Below, piece after piece: positions 44,931 to 53,592 of a stretch of DNA of 64,000 nt. Origin of the DNA: Actinoplanes sp. NBC_00393 (GTDB taxonomy: Bacteria > Actinomycetota > Actinomycetes > Mycobacteriales > Micromonosporaceae); contig NZ_CP107942.1 of the NCBI RefSeq assembly GCF_036053395.1, forward strand, positions 3,314,501 through 3,378,500, read 5' to 3'. The notes beneath the pieces are model-generated. The model worked only from the letters and a program-made list of their open reading frames with translations. It was not told the origin of the DNA and did no database searches. The translations under genes were made by a program, and so were the position numbers. Each line of letters starts with the position of its first letter. Positions within the stretch are counted from its first letter, which is position 1.

Positions 44931-46271
44931 TCAGATGCGGCGCCATTTCTGGTTGGCGCCACCCACGCAGGTCCACAGGTGCAGGGGTGCGGCGTTGTTC
45001 GCGTTCCAGGCCGCGATGTCCACGCACTTGTTGGACATCGGGTTTACCAGGTCACCGGCCGCGTTGAGGACGAACTGCTGAGCCGCGTTGCCGTTGCAGG
45101 TGGCCAGCTGAATGGGTGTGCCGTCGGCGGTGGCGGCCCCGGCGACGTCCATGCAGGTGTTGTTCTGCGCACGCAGCGTGCCACCGGTGAACTCGAACCT
45201 CTGGTTGACCGTGTCGGCGCAGTCCCAGACCTGCAGTCGCTGGCCCGGGCTGAAGTTGCCGTTGGACACGTCGATGCACTTGTTGTTCCAGTTGCTGGCG
45301 ATCCGAGAGCCGGTCGGCTGCGGGTTGCCCGTCGAACCGGGCGTGCAACTGTTGTCGCTGGTGACGTTGTCGGTGTGCGTGGTGCCGCTCGCCCGCAGAG
45401 CGTTCGCCTGCGCGGTCGCCTGAGCCGGCGTGAGCACCTGCTTCTTGGCGTGGTACACGTAGTCGATGTGCTCGTGCCAGACACTGGTGCCGCCGGAGTG
45501 GCCGGTCAGGTCGATGAACCACTGGTTGAAGTCGATCGACATGTTCTGCCGGGGGTAGTACTTGCCGCCGTGGGTGCCGACGAGCCGGCCGTCGATGTAG
45601 TACTTGATCTCGCCGTTCGCCACCGTCGCCATGACGTCGCGCCACCCGGCGATGCTGGCGTTCTGCTTGCTGTACTGGCGGTCCTGCACCCACGGGTCGG
45701 CCTGGTAGGTGTACCAGGTGGTCTGGAAGTTCGTCGGGCCGCTCTCGCCCCACCCGCCGTTCGGCAGGTACTCGGAGAAGTCGAGCTCGCTGTAGATCGG
45801 GTCGAACGCGTACCGCAGCGGGCTGATCGTGTAGAAGGTCTGGTTCACGATGTCGCCGTCGGGGCCTGCGGCGGGGGTGTCGGAGAATTCGATCCGGGCC
45901 AGGTAGGTGCCCTCGAAGAACCGCCGGTCGGACAGTGAGAACTCGGCGTGGCTGGTGCCGGCCGCGGTGCCGTTGGTGGCGGCCTGCAGACGGGCCACCT
46001 TCTGACCGTCCACGGTGGGGAACGAGACGTTGGCGGCGGACCAGCTCGCTCCCGGCACGCCAGGACCACCCTGATTGGTACGCACGTGCCAGCCGCGCTG
46101 GCCGAGCGCCGGGTCGGAGCTGGAGGCGTAGTTGAAGTCGTCGAAGACGACGCCGCAGGCCACCGCGGCGCTCGCCGAGTGGGCGGTGGTGAATCCGACG
46201 GCTGTCAGTGCTGCGGTCACGGCCACTGCCGCGGCCGTCACCAGGATGCGGCGAACGGGAGATCTGGTCAC
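44931..46271 (-). CDS. secreted GH16-like hydrolase with ricin-type lectin domain
   Basis: A 446-residue exported protein. Signal peptide VRRILVTAAAVAVTAALTAVG with an AxA cleavage site. The catalytic part (~residues 40-280) has the GH16 beta-jelly-roll and active-site motif YSELDFSEYLP, fitting ExDxxE of the family (laminarinase/endoglucanase-type). After a spacer, a C-terminal ricin-B (CBM13) domain shows three QxW repeats (NQRFEF, AQQFVL, NQKWRRI). The GTG at 46271 follows aaggag. Probably degrades a beta-glucan outside the cell. Confidence 0.88.
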   Translation of the reverse strand: MTRSPVRRILVTAAAVAVTAALTAVGFTTAHSASAAVACGVVFDDFNYASSSDPALGQRGWHVRTNQGGPGVPGASWSAANVSFPTVDGQKVARLQAATNGTAAGTSHAEFSLSDRRFFEGTYLARIEFSDTPAAGPDGDIVNQTFYTISPLRYAFDPIYSELDFSEYLPNGGWGESGPTNFQTTWYTYQADPWVQDRQYSKQNASIAGWRDVMATVANGEIKYYIDGRLVGTHGGKYYPRQNMSIDFNQWFIDLTGHSGGTSVWHEHIDYVYHAKKQVLTPAQATAQANALRASGTTHTDNVTSDNSCTPGSTGNPQPTGSRIASNWNNKCIDVSNGNFSPGQRLQVWDCADTVNQRFEFTGGTLRAQNNTCMDVAGAATADGTPIQLATCNGNAAQQFVLNAAGDLVNPMSNKCVDIAAWNANNAAPLHLWTCVGGANQKWRRI

Positions 46272-46659
46272 GAGATGGCTCCTTGACGGGGGATGAGCTG
46301 AGCCGTCGGGGCGCGGCAGCATTCACGCACTGCCACGCCGTCGACCCCCGTCAATGAAAGGGCAAAAACTTTTACGATGTCAACGAATGTACGCTGAGAA
46401 GAATTTTCGTCCGGCTTTCGTGGATCCACAGGCGCCCACGTTGTCCACCCCTCCGCGCGGGGAGCCGACAGTTCGGGCAGGCGCTGTTTCCTCGCGGGAG
46501 CGCGCTGGGCGCCCGCCTTCAACGGGCGCCCCGAGCCACCGCGGATGGCGCTGACCGAGGAGGGCTCCCCTGGCCCTGACCTGCCAGAGATACATCACCG
46601 CTACCGACGAGTTCGTGACACCACGGCCAGCGCCCACGGTGCCCGAAGCTCCCTGAGCG
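46272..46659. other. intergenic stretch, lectin gene promoter side
   Basis: 388 bases upstream of the secreted hydrolase. Around 46350-46390 there is an AT-richer patch (aaaaacttttacgatgtcaa). On the minus strand TTGACA at 46378-46383 could be a -35 for the hydrolase gene, but no good -10 follows at the right spacing. Confidence 0.35.
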
Positions 46660-46790
46660 TCCGATTCAAGGCTCGACGGCACGTAGGCCAGGTGCCGGTG
46701 AGCGCGGGCCACGTCGGCGCCCAACACCTCGGCCGCCCGAGGGCGGGCCGGGCCAGGCCGAGTAGCAGGCGGATGGTAGCCCTATGACCG
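46660..46790 (-). pseudogene. ABC-2 ATPase fragment
   Basis: On the minus strand a piece reads RATIRLLLGLARPALGRPR and, after a frame change near 46727, VLGADVARAHRHLAYVPSSL, which is the region just after Walker A of a BcrA-type ATPase (TTTIRMLLGLxRPTxGxxxVLG then YVPxxL). Walker A itself and everything after the Q-loop are gone. Confidence 0.6.
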
Positions 46791-46848
46791 CCTACCCAGA
46801 CTTTCCGGGCACCCCTGTCGCGCGCTACGCAGGAGGCCCCGCCGTCGG

Positions 46849-48159
46849 TCAGCGCCGGATGGGGTCGTCGTCCCAGACGTCGGGGATGCCGTCGGCGTCG
46901 GTGTCGCGTGCCTCGGCCGCGCACAACTGCCGGTAGTGACGGTTACGGGCGCGCAGCACCACCATGGCCAGCAGCGCCGAGATCAAGGACCCGGCCAGGA
47001 TGCCGATGCGGGCGTGCCCGTCCTTCTCGCTGCCGACGCCGAACGCGAGCTCGCCGATCAGCAGCGACACGGTGAACCCGATCCCCGCCAGCAGCGCCAG
47101 GCCGAAGACGTCCCACCAGCTCACCCCGTCGCCGAGAGTGGCGCGGGTGAACCGTTGCACCAGCCACGTCGACCCGAGCACCCCGACGCATTTGCCGACC
47201 ACGAGACCGAGGACGATGCCGATCGTGACCGGGTCGCGCAGCGTCTCGCCAAGGCCACCGGCGCCGGCCACCGACACCCCAGCCGCGAAGAACGCGAAGA
47301 CCGGCACCGCGAACCCGGCGGACACCGGCCGCCACCGGTGCTCGAAGTGCTCCGCCAAACCGTGCCCGTCCCCGGGAATGCGGCGGATCACCGGGACCAT
47401 GAACCCGAGCAGCACCCCCGCGACCGTGGCGTGCACGCCGGAGGCGTGCACCAGCGTCCACGTCGCCGCGGCGAGCGGTAGCAGCAGCCACCAGGAGCGG
47501 ACCCGGCGTTGCACCAGGAAGGCGAACAGTCCCAGCGGTATCAGGGCGGCGGCCAGCGGCAGCAGGCTCAGCGAACTGGTGTAGAACACCGCGATGATCA
47601 GAATCGCGAGCAGGTCGTCGACCACTGCGAGGGTGAGCAGGAAGGTGCGCAGCGCGGCCGGCAGATGCGTGGAGATCACGGCGAGCACGGCCAGGGCGAA
47701 CGCGATGTCGGTGGCGGTCGGCACCGCCCACCCGCGCAACGCCCCATCAGCCATGCCGGCGTTGACCGCCACGTAGATCAGCGCGGGTACGGCCATGCCG
47801 CCGACCGCGGCGGCGACCGGGAGCACCGCGCGGCGCGGGTCACGTAGGTCACCGGCGACGAATTCGCGTTTCAGCTCGAGGCCGGCGACGAAGAAGAAGA
47901 TCGCGAGCAGCCCGTCCGCGGCCCACTGCGCCAGCGTCAGGTCGAGGTGCAGCGCGTGCGGGCCGACCTTGACCGCGATCAGGTCCTGGTATCCCGCCGA
48001 CCACGGCGAATTCGCCCAGACCAGCGCCAGGACCGCGGCGCCGAGCAGCAGCGCACCACCGACGGTCTCGGTGCGCAGGATGTCGCCGATGCGGCTGACC
48101 TCGGGCCAACTGCCCCGGCCGAACAGGTGACGGTGCTGGTGAGGTGATGGGGCGGTCAC
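46849..48159 (-). CDS. nhaA: Na+/H+ antiporter NhaA
   Basis: A 436-residue sodium/proton antiporter of the inner membrane (12 helices). The functional Asp pair is present in [19 protein letters not shown], and [19 protein letters not shown] and [12 protein letters not shown] are conserved NhaA segments. A C-terminal tail carries a [15 protein letters not shown] acidic stretch that resembles a calcium-type loop and is not usual for NhaA. The GTG at 48159 follows GGAGGAG. A pseudoknot-capable leader element lies 35 bases upstream. Confidence 0.95.
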   Translation of the reverse strand: MTAPSPHQHRHLFGRGSWPEVSRIGDILRTETVGGALLLGAAVLALVWANSPWSAGYQDLIAVKVGPHALHLDLTLAQWAADGLLAIFFFVAGLELKREFVAGDLRDPRRAVLPVAAAVGGMAVPALIYVAVNAGMADGALRGWAVPTATDIAFALAVLAVISTHLPAALRTFLLTLAVVDDLLAILIIAVFYTSSLSLLPLAAALIPLGLFAFLVQRRVRSWWLLLPLAAATWTLVHASGVHATVAGVLLGFMVPVIRRIPGDGHGLAEHFEHRWRPVSAGFAVPVFAFFAAGVSVAGAGGLGETLRDPVTIGIVLGLVVGKCVGVLGSTWLVQRFTRATLGDGVSWWDVFGLALLAGIGFTVSLLIGELAFGVGSEKDGHARIGILAGSLISALLAMVVLRARNRHYRQLCAAEARDTDADGIPDVWDDDPIRR

Positions 48160-48194
48160 AGGACTCCTCCGAGAAACGGGCACAGCAAAAACGT

Positions 48195-48221
48195 CGCCGA
48201 CCAGGCTTCCCGGCACACCTG
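48195..48221 (-). ncRNA. conserved leader element upstream of nhaA (candidate ion-sensing RNA)
   Basis: Read on the minus strand: caggtgtgccgggaagcctg and gtcggcg. CAGG can pair with CCTG and GCCG with CGGC in an interlocked (pseudoknot) order. It ends 35 bases before the nhaA start. A hairpin accgtg/cacggt lies just upstream (about 48232-48247). A 26/27 identical copy precedes the next gene at 49599-49625. The position matches published nhaA leader RNA motifs (nhaA-I/II, reported as lithium riboswitches), but I cannot confirm the class. Confidence 0.7.
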
Positions 48222-48281
48222 AACCGAACCTACCGTGCGACCACGGTCGCGGCAGCGATTGAACTCACTCCGGCCAGGGGT

Positions 48282-49562
48282 TTACCGGCGGTTGATCACC
48301 GCCCGTTCCAGAAGGTCGACAGCAACGGCCACACCGTTCTCGGCACGGACCCGCTCCCCCAGCCGGCGCGCCGCGTCGATCATCGCCGGGTCATCGACCG
48401 CGCGGCGGATCGCGGCGGCCAGAGCGGGCACGGTCAGGCGCCGCTGAGCGATCGGTTCCGCAGCGACGCCGAGGCGGTGCATCCGTTGCCCCCAGAACGG
48501 CTGATCCGCGACGAACGGGCACACCACCTGCGGGACACCCGCACGGACCGCCGCCGCCGTCGTACCCGCCCCGCCGTGATGCACCACCGCCGCCACCCGC
48601 GCGAACACCGTCTCGTGCGGGACCTCCCCGGTCACGAACACATCTTGCTGCGACGGTGTCTCGCACAGCCCGCCCCAGCCGGCAGCGAGCACACCGCGCA
48701 CCCCGGCCAACCGCAACGCCGCCACAATCTCCCGGGTCGCGGCTGCCGGGTCCGGCCCGGCCATGCTGCCGAACCCGACGAAGACCAGCGGCTCACCGTC
48801 GCCCGTTGAGGCCGGTGGCCCGGGCAGCGGATCTGTGACGCTGGTCCGGCGGTCGGCGAACCAGTAACCGGTGACGTACGCGGACGGCGGCCAGTCGGCC
48901 GGACGGCGCAGCACCGCCGGGCTCACCGCATGTAAGACCAGAGCCCGCCCGCCGGCGGGAGTACGCAGCGGATCATGCCGGCCTCGCCGCCGGGGCAGGC
49001 CCAGTCCGGCACGCCACCGGTCGACCGTACGGCCGAACACCATCGCCGGCGCCTTCATCCCCGCGAAGCTCGCCCGGTTCGCCACGGCCGGCAGCCGGGA
49101 CGAGAACTGCTGTCCGGGCCACGCGAACTCGCCCGTCGGGACATACAACGGCATCGGCAACGCCAGGACCGCCGGCACACCGAGCTTCTCCGCGACGTGC
49201 TGACCGCTCATGAGCTGGCCGTTGTGCACGATCACGTCAGCGCCGGCACCCGGCCCGGTCGACGCGATCTGCCAGCTGTCCTGCAGCACCCGCGTGAACA
49301 TCGCCGGCATCCGGCGCATCAACGCCAGCCTCGCCTGCACCCCGCCGGCGGCCACCTCACCCACCGCGGCTCCGCTGTCCAGCACCCGCAGCGGACCGTC
49401 GTCCACTGCCGCAAACGCGACGCCGTGCCCGGCGGCCAGATCGGCGAAGCGTTGCGGCGCCCCGAGCACCGCCTCATGGCCACGCTTCTGCAGCTGCTGG
49501 GCCAACGCGATGAACGGTTGCACGTCACCGCGGGTCCCCAGCGTCAGAATCAGAACCTTCAC
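48282..49562 (-). CDS. UDP-glycosyltransferase (GT1, macrolide/sterol type)
   Basis: A 426-residue GT-B glycosyltransferase. The N-terminus VLILTLGTRGDVQPFIALAQ is typical of sterol/lipid and antibiotic glycosyltransferases. The C-terminal donor site is VVHHGGAGTTAAAVRAGVPQ followed by PFVADQPFWGQRMHRLGV, which fits a UDP- or TDP-sugar. It probably glycosylates a small lipophilic or xenobiotic molecule. The GTG at 49562 follows GGGAGG. It has the same leader element as nhaA, at the same distance. Confidence 0.9.
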   Translation of the reverse strand: MKVLILTLGTRGDVQPFIALAQQLQKRGHEAVLGAPQRFADLAAGHGVAFAAVDDGPLRVLDSGAAVGEVAAGGVQARLALMRRMPAMFTRVLQDSWQIASTGPGAGADVIVHNGQLMSGQHVAEKLGVPAVLALPMPLYVPTGEFAWPGQQFSSRLPAVANRASFAGMKAPAMVFGRTVDRWRAGLGLPRRRGRHDPLRTPAGGRALVLHAVSPAVLRRPADWPPSAYVTGYWFADRRTSVTDPLPGPPASTGDGEPLVFVGFGSMAGPDPAAATREIVAALRLAGVRGVLAAGWGGLCETPSQQDVFVTGEVPHETVFARVAAVVHHGGAGTTAAAVRAGVPQVVCPFVADQPFWGQRMHRLGVAAEPIAQRRLTVPALAAAIRRAVDDPAMIDAARRLGERVRAENGVAVAVDLLERAVINRR

Positions 49563-49598
49563 CGCGAGCCTCCCGCAGCCGCCGACACGTCATCACCG

Positions 49599-49645
49599 CG
49601 CCGACCAGGCTTCCCGGCTCACCTGCGGTGAGCATACGCTCACCG
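49599..49645 (-). ncRNA. conserved leader element upstream of the glycosyltransferase, with adjacent hairpin
   Basis: 49599-49625 repeats the nhaA leader core with a single change (T to A, in a predicted loop). Directly next to it is the perfect palindrome cggtgagcatacgctcaccg (49626-49645), an 8-base stem with a 4-base loop. Read on the minus strand, the hairpin comes first and then the core, 36 bases before the GTG. The palindrome alone could instead be a TetR-type operator. Confidence 0.65.
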
Positions 49646-50374
49646 TAGGATCCACCACGCTTGCCGCTTTCCAGAAACCGGCTGCGCCTGGTCGATGGGC
49701 ACGGCATCAGCGCGATCCGCCGCTCCGGATCGCCCAACGGCCTCCGGAGGAGCCGTCTCCCGGTGGTGCTGACGATCAGGAGATCGCCGACTCGGAACGT
49801 CGGCTTCGTGCAAGACTTGGAGGGGCCCGGGCCGCGGTGCCTGGATTGCTCCAGGCCCGTTTTTCCGGACACCGCCGACGAGCTTCTGTTGCGGCAGGAC
49901 TGCCCCATCCTGGCCCTGAATGGCCGCACACCACCGTGGCCGGCTCACCCCGATACCGCGACATCGTTCCGGCCCCACCCCGGCGGCGGCCTGACCTGGG
50001 CCGAGGCACCCACCGAACACCCTACGGCCCGGCCGCGATCCGCCGGGAACTGCCCAGACCGGGGTGTGCACCCCGCCGCTGCGTCGCCGGCCGGACGCGT
50101 TGCTACCCACACCCGCCGGCAGGACTTTCCACGATCTGCAGCAGTCGGGTGAACCGGCGGGCCGCCAGATTGCAGCCGATGGATTTTTCACCTGGATTTC
50201 CGCTGGTGGTGGTGGATTTCTGATTGGTCATCGCGTGCATAGGGGGTGCGGGCAAGTGGGAATCCTCCTGGATGCGGGGTAGCGTCCGGGCCGAGAGCGC
50301 GCTTCGCGGTTCCCGCTTTGCGCAGCCGGGAAGCCCGACCGCAGTCCGAGCTCTGATAGCGGAAGGAGGCAGTC
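49646..50374. other. intergenic stretch, no supported gene
   Basis: About 730 bases with a few frames of up to 184 codons on either strand (49640-50191) that resemble no family and lack ribosome sites. The last 100 bases carry the leader of the small membrane peptide. Confidence 0.45.
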
Positions 50375-50467
50375 ATGGATCCCGCTGGATGGATTATCTC
50401 CATCATTGCCATCCTCGTCGTCGTAGCGATCGTCGTTCGTATCGAACGTCGCAGCAAGAAGCGGTGA
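50375..50467 (+). CDS. 30-residue single-helix membrane peptide
   Basis: MDPAGWIISIIAILVVVAIV followed by VRIERRSKKR. It is a textbook tail-in small membrane protein: short N-terminus, one 18-20 residue hydrophobic helix and a basic cytosolic end. A perfect ribosome site (ggaaggaggcagtc) sits directly before the ATG. Function unknown. Confidence 0.75.
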   Translation: MDPAGWIISIIAILVVVAIVVRIERRSKKR

Positions 50468-50613
50468 CGACGCCTGCAGGCAGTTGAGCAGGCGTGAAAA
50501 GCATTCATAGCTGATGGCCGCTTCGCCGTGCCGCAAAACATGCAAGACCGGCGATTGTGGCAAACGCCGGCCACCGCGAGGTGTGGTTGAAGCGGCCGTC
50601 GTCAGGAGGCCTC

Positions 50614-51765
50614 ATGAGCCACCCCGACAGCGCCGGAAAGCTTGAATTCCAGCCGACAAAAATAGCCGAATCCACTCTGAGCCAAGTCTTGGAGGACCAC
50701 TCGGAGACATTCGCGAAGGCGGTTGCCGCCCTCAGCGGGAAGATTCCGAACGTTCACTTGGCGGACGTCCTTCGCGATGTGAATCACAGCGCCAAGGAAC
50801 CGTGCGGCGCACCGCCGACACCCGACTCGGTCCAATTCTGCTGGAACGACGAGGACAACGAAGGCACCACCTGGATCCCGCAGGGGCTCACCGGCTCCTG
50901 GGATGCCGACGCCGACGGCAGGTTCGGCGAACACCGTGTCATCGCCGCCACCTGGTACGACGACAAAGGCCTGGACGGCACCAACCGGGGCAGCCGCATC
51001 ACGTTCGTCAACTACGACGACCCAGGCAAGCCGGAATATCGGCACGTCCTGCTCGTCGTGCCGGACCGCGACGGCAGCTTCCACGCGGCGGTCTCACACG
51101 TCGGCGGCATCGCCTGGGTCGGCTACCGGCTGTACGTCGCCGACACCGACGCGATCCGCGTGTTCGACCTGCACGACATCTGGCGCACCGGAGCCGACAG
51201 CTCACACAAGAAGATCGGCATGCACGACGGTAAGGCGTACGCGGCGGACTACCGGTACGCGATTCCGCAGGTCGGCTACTACCGGCCCCGGCCGAACCCG
51301 CCCCACCTGCCTCTGCGAATCTCGTCGATCGCTCTCGACCGGAGCAGTTCACCGAACTCGCTGATCACCGCCGAGTACAAGGAGGACCGCGACGGGGTCC
51401 AGTCGCCGAGGCCGGCCAACGCCCGGATCGTCCGATGGGACCTCGACGACAACGGCAAACTGGCCGGTTCCGGAGAGCAGGTGCGATCCAGTGCGGCATA
51501 CGTGACCTCCCGGGCCAACGTCAACGGCGCCGTCACGTACGGGGACAAGCCGGAATTCGTGCTGACCAGCAGCGAATTCAACCGCGAGCCCGGATGGGTC
51601 CACCGTGCCACCCTCGGCACGTCGCAGCGGTACACGGGCGTCCCCCCGGGTGGCCCGGAGGACTTGACCTACCAGCCGCAGGGTGACCGGATGTGGACCC
51701 TCACCGAATACGACGGCCGACGGACCGTGTTCGGCATACCGATGCCCTCGATCGGTGACGGGTGA
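50614..51765 (+). CDS. hypothetical beta-rich protein, 383 residues
   Basis: No signal peptide. Repeated short strand motifs (YRHVLLVVPDRDGSFHAAVS, GGIAWVGYRLYVADTDAIRV, LRISSIALDRSSSPNSLITA, GGPEDLTYQPQGDRMWTLTE) suggest a beta-propeller. ATG at 50614 follows aggaggc. Similar proteins are annotated as hypothetical or secreted in actinomycetes; function unknown. Confidence 0.75.
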   Translation: MSHPDSAGKLEFQPTKIAESTLSQVLEDHSETFAKAVAALSGKIPNVHLADVLRDVNHSAKEPCGAPPTPDSVQFCWNDEDNEGTTWIPQGLTGSWDADADGRFGEHRVIAATWYDDKGLDGTNRGSRITFVNYDDPGKPEYRHVLLVVPDRDGSFHAAVSHVGGIAWVGYRLYVADTDAIRVFDLHDIWRTGADSSHKKIGMHDGKAYAADYRYAIPQVGYYRPRPNPPHLPLRISSIALDRSSSPNSLITAEYKEDRDGVQSPRPANARIVRWDLDDNGKLAGSGEQVRSSAAYVTSRANVNGAVTYGDKPEFVLTSSEFNREPGWVHRATLGTSQRYTGVPPGGPEDLTYQPQGDRMWTLTEYDGRRTVFGIPMPSIGDG

Positions 51766-51939
51766 TCGTAACCGCAGTCCTGACGGCTCAGGTGTCCATC
51801 TGGGCGCTGCGCTGGCCTCTTGTGCCGCCCTCGCCGCTGGCGATCAGTGGCTGCCACCTGGCCGCCCCGGCGCCCTTGACCTGGAGCGCGCTCCAGATGG
51901 AAACGTGGTTGCCGTCGACCGACGGAAAGGAGAACGGCG

Positions 51940-52881
51940 ATGACGGAACGCAGGATGATCCTCGGTGCGATGTACTTCGGTACGCGGCTGGACGAAGCCT
52001 CGTCCATGGCGTTGTTGGACCGCTTCGTCGACCAGGGCGGCACCTGGATCGACACGGCCAACAACTACGCCTTCTGGGCCGACCCCAGCGGCATCGGCGG
52101 GCAGAGCGAAGCCCTCATCGGGCGGTGGCTGGCCTCCCGGCCGGGCGTGCGCGAGCGGGTGCGTATCAGTACGAAGGTGCGGTACCAACCGACCGTGCCA
52201 GGCCGGTGGCCGGAGTCTTCGGAAGGCCTGTCCGGGCCGGTGATCCGTAACGCGGTACAGGAGAGTCTGAAGCGGTTGAACACCGATCGGATCGATCTGT
52301 ACTGGGCTCACGGTGAAGACCGGACGGTGGCCCTGGACGAGACGGTGGCCGCGTTCGGTGAGCTGGTGCGCGACGGCGTGGTGGCACGGCTCGGCGCTTC
52401 CAACCACATGACGTGGAGTGTCGAGCGAGCCCGGCAACTGGCAAGACAACAGGGCATCGAGGGATACACCGCGCTGCAGCTGCGGTGGTCATACGTGCAG
52501 CCCCGCCCCGGCGCTGAGCTTCCCGATCAGGGTCACCAGCTCCTGTCACCGGAAGCGCTGGACTATGCCCGAGTCGAGCCCGGCCTTGCCGTCTGGGCGT
52601 ACACGCCGCTGATCAATGGCGCCTACACCCGCTCCGACCGGCCGCTTCCCGAGGTCTACGACCACCCGGGAACGGAGCGTCGCCTGGCCGTGCTGACGCG
52701 GGTCGCCGACGAGCTCGGCGTGACGCGCAACCAGGTAGTCCTGGCTTGGATGGCGACGGGCGATCCGGCGGTCACTCCGATCGTGGGAGTCAGCACCCCG
52801 GAGCAGCTCGATGAGGCGCTACAGGCCGACCAGGTGACGCTCAGCAGCGATCAGCGCCGCCAACTCGACGAGGTCGCCTGA
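51940..52881 (+). CDS. aldo/keto reductase
   Basis: A 313-residue NADPH-dependent oxidoreductase with an (alpha/beta)8 barrel. The catalytic tetrad can be placed as Asp in WIDTANNYAFW, Tyr in the same segment, Lys in RISTKVRY and His in LYWAHGEDR. The C-terminal NADPH site region is PIVGVSTPEQLDEAL. ggaaaggagaacggcg precedes the ATG. Monocistronic. Confidence 0.93.
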   Translation: MTERRMILGAMYFGTRLDEASSMALLDRFVDQGGTWIDTANNYAFWADPSGIGGQSEALIGRWLASRPGVRERVRISTKVRYQPTVPGRWPESSEGLSGPVIRNAVQESLKRLNTDRIDLYWAHGEDRTVALDETVAAFGELVRDGVVARLGASNHMTWSVERARQLARQQGIEGYTALQLRWSYVQPRPGAELPDQGHQLLSPEALDYARVEPGLAVWAYTPLINGAYTRSDRPLPEVYDHPGTERRLAVLTRVADELGVTRNQVVLAWMATGDPAVTPIVGVSTPEQLDEALQADQVTLSSDQRRQLDEVA

Positions 52882-53238
52882 GTCGATACACGAAGAGCCA
52901 GCTCGCAGCCGCGAGCGCATGGTGCGGTCGGCTTGCTGACCGCACCACGCGCTCTCCGCGGGAAATACCTGTGACATACGCACTCGCCTCGGCAGTCCAT
53001 GCTGTCGGGTCAGCGCAGGCCGTCCGTCGGCGGGGACGATCGGGCCCGACCGGCACACCTTGCTAAAGGCACATCGCCTGCTTTCGGTCGAAATGCCCCC
53101 GCTGAGACGGCGCATCAGCCCAGCGGCGCGGCCAGGTCCCGCAGCGCCCAGCAGGTCCCCGTGGACGCCAATCGGCACCTCCTGCTGCACCAGCAGCCCC
53201 ACCGGCCGCGGCAGGCACTGCCCGGCCGGGATGACAGC
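52882..53238. other. intergenic stretch, no supported gene
   Basis: 357 bases between the reductase and the small gene at 53239. Frames here have no recognisable content and the long one merely runs into the small gene. Confidence 0.4.
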
Positions 53239-53475
53239 ATGATCAGCATGACTGCCGACGAGCACGCTGCCCGCGCCGCCGAACTCACCGCCGAAGCCGA
53301 GCGCCTTTACCAAATCTGCCTGGTCGACTATCACACCAACATCAACGAAGACGACCACTCCGACGAGCCGTACGTACCGGGCGCCGACCTCGCGATGCTT
53401 ACGGCCACCACGCAACTCGCCCAAGTCCACGCGACTCTCGCCCTGCGACGCCCAGCAACGACCAATCAGCGATGA
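53239..53475 (+). CDS. small hypothetical helical protein
   Basis: A 78-residue protein, largely helical (TADEHAARAAELTAEAERLY and LAMLTATTQLAQVHATLALR) with an acidic loop (NEDDHSDEPYVPG) between the two helices. A second ATG at 53248 is an alternative start. Family not recognised. Confidence 0.5.
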   Translation: MISMTADEHAARAAELTAEAERLYQICLVDYHTNINEDDHSDEPYVPGADLAMLTATTQLAQVHATLALRRPATTNQR

Positions 53476-53592
53476 GCGTCCGTCTTCCGCGATATCTGCG
53501 GCCGGCGCAGAGCCGCCGACGGCTGCTGCACGCAGCCGGGCCGGTGTCGTAGCCGCTGTCTCGGCGCACGCCGCGGCGAGGTCACTGTCGAC

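Noticed and set aside
49626..49645. perfect palindrome read as a TetR operator
   Set aside because: Not excluded, but no TetR gene is adjacent and the palindrome directly abuts the leader core shared with nhaA, so an RNA hairpin is the better reading.
49640..50191. 183-codon minus frame and its plus-strand partner in the gap after the glycosyltransferase
   Set aside because: Neither frame has a ribosome site or recognisable family, and both contain many low-information Arg/Pro/Gly runs.
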